DNA from: Chlamydiota bacterium
Lineage (GTDB): Bacteria > Chlamydiota > Chlamydiia > Chlamydiales > Waddliaceae
DNA length: 5,019 nt
Direction: 5' to 3'
NCBI GenBank assembly: GCA_011065005.1
Contig: JAAKFP010000208.1
Coordinates: forward strand, 1-5,019
Made by a program: the position numbers and the translations under genes. Every line of letters begins with the position of its first letter. Within the stretch, counting starts at the first letter, position 1. Positions 1 through 5,019 of the stretch are shown piece after piece. The notes beneath the pieces are model-generated. The model was given only the letters and a program-made list of their open reading frames with translations, did not search any database and had not been told where the DNA came from.

Positions 1-67
1 ATTTCAAAATAAAAGCCAAGAAATATTTTAATGTTTTTAAAAATATCTGTTCTAGAAATAAAACAGT

Positions 68-230
68 TTAGGGATCGTATAAAAACAACCTTTACATTTC
101 TAGCAACACAGCAGATGAAGATGCTGTGTTGCAAATTTTTGAAAACTAATAAGTTGACTGCAGATTTGTGCCTTGCAGATGAAGCGCTGTGTCACCATAA
201 ATGTAAAGTTTATTTTTATACGATCACTAA
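68..230. repeat. MITE-like long imperfect inverted repeat
   Basis: Two arms face each other across a short centre. Bases 73-99 and the reverse complement of 199-225 agree at 25 of 27 positions, beginning GATCGTATAAAAA. The match extends outward to 68 and 230 (29 of 32) and more weakly inward to 112 and 186 (9 of 13). The centre holds an 11-bp perfect hairpin (103-113 with 122-132) and a near-copy of its loop and right arm at 175-195 (GCAGATGAAG..GCTGTGT). There is no coding sequence inside and no clear target-site duplication in the flanks. The shape resembles a non-autonomous transposon remnant (MITE), but a structured RNA or a folding terminator region is also possible. The repeat structure is seen directly; its nature is inferred. 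Confidence 0.6.
103..132 (+). terminator. Perfect 11-bp hairpin, possible plus-strand terminator
   Basis: GCAACACAGCA at 103-113 is perfectly complementary to 122-132, with an 8-nt loop GATGAAGA. On the plus strand it is followed by AAATTTTTG, a short T run that would suit an intrinsic terminator for a plus-strand gene lying left of the window. No such gene is visible here. On the minus strand it is followed by TAGAAATG, so it is not a good terminator for lplA. It may equally be just the core of the larger inverted repeat around it. Confidence 0.35.
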
Positions 231-231
231 G

Positions 232-300
232 TATTACAGGATGGGAAGGGAAAACAGGATAATGACTATTTATCCTGCCTATCGTGTTTATCCTGTAATA
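232..300. repeat. Nested symmetric palindrome built from CAGGAT units
   Basis: TATTACAGGAT at 232-242 pairs perfectly with 290-300. After a symmetric 12+12-nt bubble, CAGGATAA at 255-262 pairs perfectly with TTATCCTG at 270-277 around a 7-nt loop. It lies 17 bp past the lplA stop codon. On the plus strand it is followed by the T-rich TTTATTTTTT at 301-310, giving it terminator character in that direction. In the lplA direction no U run follows, so it could stabilise the lplA mRNA 3' end or slow polymerase rather than act as a classic terminator. CAGGAT-unit intergenic repeats occur in a range of bacterial genomes as I recall them; membership in such a family is inference. Confidence 0.6.
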
Positions 301-317
301 TTTATTTTTTGGTGATG

Positions 318-1049
318 TCATCGATATGGGTTGCTTGGTAAAAGAGTAGTCGCTTTACGGTGGGGACGGTGTAAACATTCTTCGATTTCAGTCTCTAGGG
401 TATGTTGAAGCGTAAAATGCTGGGAAAGGGAGTCAGTAAACCACAGATAAAATTCCTTTTTACCAGGCAAATGCTCGCTGAGCCGACACAAGAAATCTTG
501 ATGTTCTCGGTTTTTTCTGTACTCTGGAATTTTTAGAGGCATTTTAAGATATTTCATGTTCTCTAAAGTAAAGTCCCATAACAGTGTGCTGTGATGCAGC
601 CATCGGTTTTTGCATATATATTGTGCGTTTCCTCCAAACTTTCTGTCACCGATGACGTAATCATTTTCTTCCACACGAAAATCTGCACCTTTGAAAACAG
701 GTTTATAGAGGTTGCCTGCCCAGCCAAGAATCTGTTTTGGAAAGTTAGCAATTGGAACAGCATGGCTTCCGCAGATGAGTGTCACGAAAATTGTGCTTTC
801 ATCGACAATCACTGTGCCTCCTCCGCTAAAGCGCCGGATGATAGGAATAGGATTTTTTTGGAAATGGTTTTTGTCGATCAGCTGTTCTGGCTTTCCGGAA
901 ATTCCCATAACGATAGCGGGTGTCGTTCCTGCGTTCAGGATACACCAGTTACGGTCGTCTGCCCGCAGCAGAGCCTCTTCAAGCTGTAGCTGACGGAAGA
1001 TGGGCCAGTTTTGCAATTGAATGAATTGGAGTGACGGCTTCTCTGTCAT
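318..1049 (-). CDS. lplA: Lipoate-protein ligase A family protein
   Basis: A biotin/lipoate A/B ligase-fold protein of 243 aa. It is predicted to activate lipoate with ATP and attach it to the lipoyl domains of 2-oxoacid dehydrogenases and GcvH in the cytoplasm. Visible family motifs are the nucleotide/lipoate loop RRFSGGGTV (residues 72-80), the lysine motif GDRKFGGNAQ (134-143, Lys137 the expected conserved lysine) and HHSTLLWDF (152-160). The length matches the short chlamydial LplA form rather than the roughly 340-residue E. coli enzyme, which carries an extra C-terminal domain. The ATG overlaps the mnmG stop as ATGA (4 nt), implying translational coupling; no strong Shine-Dalgarno is seen. 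Transfer of octanoyl or lipoyl groups (LipM/LipL-type activity) in the same fold cannot be excluded from sequence alone. It is the last gene of the operon. Confidence 0.88.
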   Translation of the reverse strand: MTEKPSLQFIQLQNWPIFRQLQLEEALLRADDRNWCILNAGTTPAIVMGISGKPEQLIDKNHFQKNPIPIIRRFSGGGTVIVDESTIFVTLICGSHAVPIANFPKQILGWAGNLYKPVFKGADFRVEENDYVIGDRKFGGNAQYICKNRWLHHSTLLWDFTLENMKYLKMPLKIPEYRKNREHQDFLCRLSEHLPGKKEFYLWFTDSLSQHFTLQHTLETEIEECLHRPHRKATTLLPSNPYR

Positions 1050-2902
1050 TTTGTTACGCTGTTTTCTTGCTGTTTCCGTTTTCTTTTTACCAACTCAATA
1101 AGCAACACGGAGATGTCCGCGGGGGAAACCCCCGAAATCCGGGAAGCCTGTCCAAGGTTTAGGGGATTCGCTTGACTTAGCTTGTGCTTTGCTTCGTTGC
1201 GTAGGCCTAACACTTCGGTAAAGTCGAAATTTGCAGGAATTTTTACATTTTCCACATGGGAAAGTTTTTCAATTTCTAGATTCTGTCTGTGGATGTATCC
1301 TGCGTATTTGAGGTTGAGTTCGATTTGGAAGTTGCTCTCCTTTCCATGGTCGCGAATATCCTCCGGATACTGTTGTAATAACGAAGAATATGTGTTCTCA
1401 GTACGTCTTAGGAGTTGTGCTAAGGATTGCCCTTTCCCTTCGACCTGCTTATAAATTTTTTCAAGACGTTTTGATTCTTCCTCGATCGTTGATTCTTTAT
1501 GTTTAAGTTTCACAAACTTGTTTTCGTCAACCAATCCTATCTCATAGCCATACTTCCGAAGGCGCAAATCGGCGTTGTCTTGGCGGAGCAAGAGGCGGTG
1601 CTCTGCACGGCTGGTAAACATGCGGTAGGGCTCGTCGAGTCCCTTGGTGATTAAGTCATCGATCATCACCCCAATATAGGCCTCTGAACGTTTGAGGGAG
1701 AAGGGAGGTTTCCCCTTTACCCTGTTTACAGCATTAATCCCCGCGATGAGTCCCTGTGCGGCAGCTTCTTCATATCCTGTCGTTCCATTGACCTGACCCG
1801 CTAAGAATAGCCCCTCGACGAGTTTTGTTTCTAAGTTCGGTCCCATCTGACCGCTAATGACATAGTCGTATTCGATAGCGTACCCTGGCCTCATCACTTC
1901 CGCATTGCGAAGCGCGGGGATGCTGTGGATGAAAGCATATTGTACCTCCAAAGGCAAAGATGAGGAAATGCCATTGGCATAGACCTCTTCGGTATTTATT
2001 CCCTCTGGCTCCAGAAAAATTTGATGTCTTTCTTTGTCTTTGAAACGCACCACCTTGTCTTCAATTGCTGGACAATAGCGAGGGCCTACCCCTTTGATTT
2101 TCCCTGAATAGAGCGGAGAACGGTGGAGATTGTCGGATACAATTTGTTGTGTTTCCTTGGTGGTGTAGGTGATGTGACAGGAAACTTGTGGCAATCGGGG
2201 GATACCCTCGTCGTCGAAAGAAAATCGAATGCCCTCTTCACCAGGCTGTTCTTCGGTCAAACTGTAATCGATGGAACGTTTGTTAATACGTGGTGGGGTT
2301 CCCGTTTTCAGACGCCCCAGTTTGAAGCCGAGTTTAGTTAAACATCCACTGAGACCCATAGAGGGCGGATCTCCCGCACGTCCTCCCGAGAAATTGTTCT
2401 CTCCGATGTGTAAAAGCCCCTTCATAAAGGTGCCTGAAGAGAGAATCACAGTTTTGCTATGGTAGATCACCCCTTCTTTGGTGGTCACCCCCTTCACTTT
2501 ATCAGATTCAACTACGATCTCTTCAATCGTTCCTTGGATGATTTCAAGATTAGTCGTTTTTTCAAGACGTTTCTTCATCTCAAACTGATAGGCGGTTTTA
2601 TCCGCTTGGGCGCGTGGAGCCCATACAGCAGGGCCTTTGGTGGCGTTCAGCATACGAAATTGTATGCCTGTAACATCAATCACTTTACCCATTTCACCGC
2701 CAAGAGCGTCGATCTCTCGCACCATCTGCCCTTTACCAACACCGCCAATCGCTGGATTGCAGCTCATCTTGGCGATAGTATCTAAGTTCATGGTGAGCAA
2801 AAGCGTACGCGCACCCATTCGCGCTGAGGCGAAGGCGGCTTCGCATCCTGCATGGCCTCCACCCATTACGATGACGTCATATTCGACGGGATATTTCCAC
2901 AT
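1046..2902 (-). CDS. mnmG: tRNA uridine-5-carboxymethylaminomethyl modification enzyme MnmG (GidA)
   Basis: An FAD-dependent enzyme that works with the GTPase MnmE to install the (carboxymethyl)aminomethyl group on C5 of wobble uridine in certain tRNAs. The 618-aa length is typical. In order it shows the FAD-binding Rossmann motif GGGHAG (14-19), CNPAIGGVGKG (48-58, conserved Cys48), GPAVWAPRAQ (90-99), a GidA signature GPRYCPAIEDKVVRF (273-287, conserved Cys277), a second signature starting AGQVNGTTGYEEAAAQG (368 onward), and a helical C-terminal region (about 520-600, with YAGYIHRQ and SRISGVSPADI) expected to contact MnmE and tRNA. An in-frame TAG two codons upstream fixes the ATG as the first start. 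The 22-bp gap after the small basic protein gene has no clear Shine-Dalgarno, so coupling to that gene is plausible. The stop overlaps the lplA start. The tail ends in a Lys/Arg-rich stretch (606-610). Confidence 0.97.
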   Translation of the reverse strand: MWKYPVEYDVIVMGGGHAGCEAAFASARMGARTLLLTMNLDTIAKMSCNPAIGGVGKGQMVREIDALGGEMGKVIDVTGIQFRMLNATKGPAVWAPRAQADKTAYQFEMKKRLEKTTNLEIIQGTIEEIVVESDKVKGVTTKEGVIYHSKTVILSSGTFMKGLLHIGENNFSGGRAGDPPSMGLSGCLTKLGFKLGRLKTGTPPRINKRSIDYSLTEEQPGEEGIRFSFDDEGIPRLPQVSCHITYTTKETQQIVSDNLHRSPLYSGKIKGVGPRYCPAIEDKVVRFKDKERHQIFLEPEGINTEEVYANGISSSLPLEVQYAFIHSIPALRNAEVMRPGYAIEYDYVISGQMGPNLETKLVEGLFLAGQVNGTTGYEEAAAQGLIAGINAVNRVKGKPPFSLKRSEAYIGVMIDDLITKGLDEPYRMFTSRAEHRLLLRQDNADLRLRKYGYEIGLVDENKFVKLKHKESTIEEESKRLEKIYKQVEGKGQSLAQLLRRTENTYSSLLQQYPEDIRDHGKESNFQIELNLKYAGYIHRQNLEIEKLSHVENVKIPANFDFTEVLGLRNEAKHKLSQANPLNLGQASRISGVSPADISVLLIELVKRKRKQQENSVTK

Positions 2903-2924
2903 GGTCTAAAATGAAGAATAGATG

Positions 2925-3014
2925 TTATTTGTTTTTGTGCCGGTCGCGTCGGCTGCGCTTTTTGCGCTTATGCTTGGCGATCTTTTTTCTACGCTTCTTT
3001 TTTACAGAAGACAT
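2925..3014 (-). CDS. Very small basic protein, bS22/mS38 (AURKAIP1/COX24 domain)-like
   Basis: A 29-codon ORF starting MSSVKKKRRKKIAKHKRKKR and ending in HKNK. It is almost entirely Lys, Arg and His. The pattern M-x-SV-x-KKRRK-x-x-x-K-K resembles the AURKAIP1/COX24 C-terminal domain, known as mitochondrial ribosomal protein mS38 and as the actinobacterial small-subunit protein bS22 (about 33 aa), which sits in rRNA near the decoding region. I infer that this is a small ribosomal subunit protein. The start is well supported: GGAG at 3020-3023 lies 5 nt before ATG. It is the first gene of the probable operon, 22 bp upstream of mnmG, which modifies tRNA anticodons, so the context fits translation. 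Such a short basic ORF could arise by chance, but the ribosome binding site, the position and the motif together argue against that. Confidence 0.78.
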   Translation of the reverse strand: MSSVKKKRRKKIAKHKRKKRSRRDRHKNK

Positions 3015-3019
3015 GATTT

Positions 3020-3023
3020 CTCC
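3020..3023 (-). promoter_or_regulatory. Shine-Dalgarno for the small basic protein gene
   Basis: GGAG on the minus strand with 5 nt spacing to the ATG at 3014. It is the best ribosome binding site in the operon, and it decides in favour of the 29-aa ORF being a real gene. mnmG and lplA downstream lack comparable sites. Confidence 0.7.
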
Positions 3024-3062
3024 AGAATGTAAATCGTTTATTCAATTTCAATACAATATTTT

Positions 3063-3090
3063 CTTATACAAACATAAATGCTACTGAAAA
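3063..3090 (-). promoter_or_regulatory. Candidate promoter of the small protein-mnmG-lplA operon
   Basis: Read on the minus strand, TTTTCA (3085-3090) and TATAAG (3063-3068) are separated by 16 bp. They resemble -35 and -10 boxes of the housekeeping sigma factor, the -10 box at 5 of 6 consensus bases and the -35 at 4 of 6. An alternative -35, TTGTTT at 3088-3093, has a 19-bp spacer. Transcription would start near 3056, giving a leader of about 40 nt. The surrounding stretch is AT-rich. This is a prediction from consensus only. Confidence 0.4.
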
Positions 3091-3131
3091 CAAGAGAAAA
3101 AGTAAAGAAAATCGATGTTGTTGTGGTATTT

Positions 3132-3230
3132 ACCACAGAGTCCACAGAGATCACAGAGAAATTATGAGATAAATCAGTCTAAACCTCTCCTTTCTTATAC
3201 TCTCTCGGTGATCTCGGTGGGCTCTGTGGC
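3132..3230. repeat. CACAGAG-type imperfect inverted repeat overlapping the dnaB 3' end
   Basis: The plus-strand arm at 3132-3171 contains CACAGAG three times at an exact 9-bp period (starting 3134, 3143 and 3152). The opposing arm is 3191-3230; its reverse complement matches the first arm at 31 of 40 positions, with the outer 29 bp nearly continuous. The second arm lies within the end of dnaB, where the 9-bp period is read as tripeptides ATE-PTE-ITE. In the dnaB mRNA the arms would form a long, strong hairpin with the stop codon at its inner edge. No U run follows (the downstream sequence reads AAATACCACAAC), so it is not a standard intrinsic terminator, though it may protect the 3' end or slow polymerase. 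Confidence 0.75.
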
Positions 3231-4625
3231 GAATTGCGTAGCAAAACCAGCATAGTTCGCAAATTGGGCGATCTCTTTTCGGAATGTAAGCTTGATGTCG
3301 CCTATGCCACCGTGCCGGTTTTTTGCGACGATGAGCTCGGCTAGGCCTGGTTTATCCATGGGGTCGTAATATTCTCTGCGTAGTAAAAACATGACAAGAT
3401 CGCTATCTTGTTCTAGCGAGCCAGATTCCCTGAGGTCACTCATCATCGGTCGGTGTCCTTGCCGCTCTTCAACCTTTCGCGAGAGCTGGGATAGGCAGAG
3501 GATCGGAATATTTAATTCGCGAGCAAGGTTTTTTAGGTTGCGCGAGATTTCAGAAATTTCGAGCTGCCGACTTTCTGAAGAACGATACGTTCCCGAACCT
3601 CCTAATAACTGAAGGTAATCGACGACGATAAATCCTACGCCATAGCTTTCTTTCATTCGGCGGGCACGTGCACGTAAATCGGTGATGCCGAGGCCCGGCT
3701 GGTCGTCTATGATGAGGGGATGGTTTTGGACCTGATTCACAGTCTCTACGATCCGTTGGTATTCCAAACCATCAAGAGATCCCGTCTTGATTTTGTCTGA
3801 TCCTACCTCCGATTGAGAGCAGATAATCCGATGGACAAGTTGCTCTGCGCTCATTTCCAAGGAAAATATGCCCACGGGAATGTTGTTTCTAAAGCAGATA
3901 TTTTCCGTAATGTTGATAGCAAGAGCTGTTTTTCCCATAGCGGGGCGGGCAGCGAGGATCATGAAATTCGAGTTATTAAATCCATTGATCATTTTGTCTA
4001 AATCAACGAAATGGGTAGGAATACCAGTGATGCCGGTTTCATTTGGGTCTCGATCTTGATATTTCTCTTGCCGCTCCTGAAGTTCTTTGAGGTATTGTTT
4101 TCCTGACTCCGATTTTACTCCAGACAGGACCTCGCCGATTAAAGCTCCCTCTGAAGACCTTGCAGACTGGCCAATTTGGAAGAACATCTGCTGTGCTTCA
4201 TCAAGGATAGCACCTACATCGTCAGGTTCATGGAGAGCCTTTTTTTCGATCACTTGCGAGACATTGATCATTCTTCGCAGCACTGCTTTGTTATGAATGA
4301 TGTTGGTATATTCTTCGATATATGCAGACGTACCAGCATATTGCGCCAAAGTGGTGACATAACCCGGTCCACCCACCGCGCCAAGTTTTTCTATTCGTTT
4401 GAGCTCTTCACAAATAAGGTGAACATCGGCAGGTTTGTCATTTTTGTACGCAGATTTTAAAGTCTGAAAAATGATCTTATGCTCGGTATAATAGAAATCG
4501 TTCTCTTCGAGTCTGTCTGCGGCAACATTGAGAGCGTTGATGCTTGTAAGCATGCAGCCTAGGACCATCATCTCCGATTCTTTGGAGTTTGGAGCGACTT
4601 TTATCTTGATGTCTGGAGTAGTCAT
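3195..4625 (-). CDS. dnaB: Replicative DNA helicase DnaB
   Basis: The hexameric 5'-3' helicase that unwinds the replication fork and recruits primase. The 476-aa protein has the usual layout: an N-terminal domain (about 10-155, with ESEMMVLGCML near 16-26), a linker (about 155-195), and the RecA-like ATPase domain (about 196-460). The ATPase domain has Walker A ARPAMGKTA (226-234), Walker B FIVVDYLQL (332-340), motif H4 SDLRESGSLEQDSD (396-409) and the arginine-finger region KNRHGGIGD (435-443). No intein and no frameshift are seen. The ATG is preceded by AGGA (4633-4636) at 7 nt spacing. The last 10-15 residues (GFATQFATEPTEITERV at the end) extend beyond the conserved domain, and the final part is encoded by a repeat arm. 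The gene probably has its own promoter, facing away from the tRNA gene. Confidence 0.97.
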   Translation of the reverse strand: MTTPDIKIKVAPNSKESEMMVLGCMLTSINALNVAADRLEENDFYYTEHKIIFQTLKSAYKNDKPADVHLICEELKRIEKLGAVGGPGYVTTLAQYAGTSAYIEEYTNIIHNKAVLRRMINVSQVIEKKALHEPDDVGAILDEAQQMFFQIGQSARSSEGALIGEVLSGVKSESGKQYLKELQERQEKYQDRDPNETGITGIPTHFVDLDKMINGFNNSNFMILAARPAMGKTALAINITENICFRNNIPVGIFSLEMSAEQLVHRIICSQSEVGSDKIKTGSLDGLEYQRIVETVNQVQNHPLIIDDQPGLGITDLRARARRMKESYGVGFIVVDYLQLLGGSGTYRSSESRQLEISEISRNLKNLARELNIPILCLSQLSRKVEERQGHRPMMSDLRESGSLEQDSDLVMFLLRREYYDPMDKPGLAELIVAKNRHGGIGDIKLTFRKEIAQFANYAGFATQFATEPTEITERV

Positions 4626-4632
4626 TGTTGTT

Positions 4633-4636
4633 TCCT
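4633..4636 (-). promoter_or_regulatory. Shine-Dalgarno for dnaB
   Basis: AGGA on the minus strand, 7 nt before the ATG at 4625. It supports this start for DnaB. Confidence 0.6.
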
Positions 4637-4658
4637 AGATGATACGATTTGCACAAAG

Positions 4659-4688
4659 AGCATAAAAAATCCCTTCATAATGTGTAAA
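4659..4688 (-). promoter_or_regulatory. Candidate dnaB promoter
   Basis: On the minus strand, TTTACA (4683-4688, 5 of 6 matches to the -35 consensus) and TATGCT (4659-4664, 4 of 6 to the -10) are 18 bp apart. The start would fall near 4652, leaving a leader of about 26 nt that contains the dnaB ribosome binding site. It is divergent from the tRNA promoter, with the two -35 boxes about 16 bp apart. Prediction by consensus only. Confidence 0.4.
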
Positions 4689-4703
4689 GAGGAAAAAGTC
4701 TCT

Positions 4704-4732
4704 TTGCGGAAAAAGGGCGTTATGTTTACCAT
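4704..4732 (+). promoter_or_regulatory. Candidate tRNA-Ser promoter
   Basis: TTGCGG (4704-4709) and TACCAT (4727-4732) are separated by exactly 17 bp, each matching the sigma70-type consensus at 4 of 6 positions. The start would lie about 6 nt before the mature tRNA 5' end. The -10 box is weak, so another nearby AT-rich hexamer (for example CATATT at 4730-4735) could serve. Confidence 0.4.
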
Positions 4733-4744
4733 ATTCGTTGATAT

Positions 4745-4829
4745 GGAAAGATGGCTGAGTGGCCGAAAGCACGTCCCTGCTAAGGACGCATACTCAAGGG
4801 TATCGAGGGTTCGAATCCCTCTCTTTCCG
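4745..4829 (+). tRNA. tRNA-Ser (anticodon GCU)
   Basis: An 85-nt class II tRNA that folds cleanly. The acceptor GGAAAGA (4745-4751) pairs with 4822-4828, followed by discriminator G at 4829. The anticodon stem CGTCC/GGACG (4772-4776, 4784-4788) encloses loop CTGCTAA with anticodon GCT at 4779-4781, reading AGC and AGU codons. The long variable arm (about 4789-4804, ATAC/GTAT stem) is the serine/leucine/tyrosine hallmark, and G as discriminator fits serine. The T stem GAGGG/CCCTC (4805-4809, 4817-4821) encloses TTCGAAT. The 3' CCA is not encoded (GTTTGAG follows), so it would be added by the CCA-adding enzyme. The gene is divergent from dnaB. Confidence 0.97.
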
Positions 4830-4836
4830 TTTGAGT

Positions 4837-4898
4837 GAGGTGTCAGGTCTGATACCTGCTAATTCATGGTAAGTCAAAAGCCTGTCGATACCTCTTTT
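4837..4898 (+). terminator. Possible weak terminator/processing hairpins after tRNA-Ser
   Basis: GAGGTGTC (4837-4844) can pair with GATACCTC (4887-4894, one G-U), immediately followed by TTTT (4895-4898). An inner competing hairpin CAGGT/ACCTG (4844-4848, 4854-4858) lies within it. The loop of the outer pairing is long and the U run is short, so this is a weak terminator candidate at best. Confidence 0.3.
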
Positions 4899-4929
4899 AA
4901 CCTAGAAAACGCAGATATCCAATACAATC

Positions 4930-4941
4930 ATAGCATGCTAT
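4930..4941. repeat. Perfect 12-bp palindrome
   Basis: ATAGCATGCTAT is a perfect dyad 6 bp before the tandem repeat array. It could be a binding site for a dimeric DNA-binding protein or simply chance. No adjacent gene is visible on this side to assign it to. Confidence 0.4.
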
Positions 4942-4946
4942 AAATG

Positions 4947-5019
4947 CATTTTTTGGAACGTAAAAATGTCTTCGACTACATTTTTTGGAACGTAAAAATG
5001 TCTTCGACTACATTTTTTG
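4947..5019. repeat. Perfect 32-bp tandem repeat running off the window end
   Basis: The 32-bp unit starting CATTTTTTGGAACGTAAAAA occurs at 4947-4978 and 4979-5010 without a mismatch, and a third copy begins at 5011 and is cut by the window edge (9 bp visible). Within a unit CATTTTT pairs with AAAAATG (4947-4953 with 4962-4968). Across units AAAAATGT pairs with ACATTTTT (4962-4969 with 4978-4985). Two alternative hairpins are therefore possible. There are no variable spacers, so this is not a CRISPR array, and a 32-bp unit shifts frame at each copy, so it is unlikely to be coding. Total copy number is unknown. Confidence 0.9.

Noticed and set aside
31..321. Open frames of 94 aa (plus, 31-315) and 73 aa (minus, 100-321) in the left spacer
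   Set aside because: Both run through the inverted repeats, have no recognisable motif and no good ribosome binding site, and encode low-complexity repeat-derived peptides. The minus frame also overlaps the lplA stop. They are by-products of the palindromes.
2609..2638. Trp in the MnmG motif GPAVWAPRAQ where many proteins have Arg or His
   Set aside because: Trp or other residues at this position occur in MnmG of other phyla (Bacteroidetes use a similar form, from memory), so it is not evidence of inactivation.
3132..3230. Ordinary Rho-independent terminator for dnaB
   Set aside because: The stem is long and strong, but no U run follows it in the dnaB direction and one arm is coding sequence. 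It is better described as a repeat.
591..4460. Plus-strand open frames inside lplA, mnmG and dnaB
   Set aside because: They are antisense shadows of strongly supported genes, with no family motifs of their own.
4826..4832. Missing 3' CCA as a sign of a broken tRNA gene
   Set aside because: All stems, the anticodon loop and the long variable arm are intact. Many bacteria do not encode CCA and add it enzymatically.
4947..5019. CRISPR array at the right edge
   Set aside because: The 32-bp units are directly adjacent and identical, with no unique spacers and no cas genes nearby.

Overview
The window looks like chromosomal DNA from a member of the Chlamydiae, more likely an environmental (Waddlia/Parachlamydia/Simkania-like) lineage than a Chlamydia species. 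Two things support this. From memory, dnaB - mnmG (gidA) - lplA in the same orientation is the conserved chlamydial order (CT497-CT498-CT499 in C. trachomatis). The DnaB and MnmG sequences also read like chlamydial members of their families. Genus is not decidable by eye.

Layout, left to right. Bases 1-317 hold no credible gene. They contain two adjacent palindromic elements: a MITE-like inverted repeat at about 68-230 and a nested CAGGAT-type palindrome at 232-300. Bases 318-3014 are a probable three-gene minus-strand operon. It is transcribed in the order small basic protein (bS22/mS38-like, 29 aa, 2925-3014), mnmG (1046-2902), lplA (318-1049); mnmG and lplA overlap by 4 nt. Bases 3015-3194 are an intergenic stretch with a likely promoter for that operon and one arm of a CACAGAG inverted repeat. 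The other arm of that repeat lies inside the last codons of dnaB (3195-4625, minus). Bases 4626-4744 carry divergent promoters for dnaB and for a tRNA-Ser(GCU) gene (4745-4829, plus). Bases 4830-5019 are non-coding, with a small hairpin region, a perfect 12-bp palindrome, and a perfect 32-bp tandem repeat that runs off the window end.

How the genes relate: the replicative helicase DnaB is probably its own transcription unit. The downstream operon joins a ribosome-associated small protein, the tRNA wobble-uridine modification enzyme MnmG and a lipoate-protein ligase family member. The first two share a link to translation; lplA shares the transcript without an obvious biochemical connection. 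The genes are ordinary housekeeping genes. The unusual content is the repeat load, including one repeat that forms the coding sequence of the DnaB C-terminal tail. I see no defence system, mobile-element gene or other clearly new gene system.
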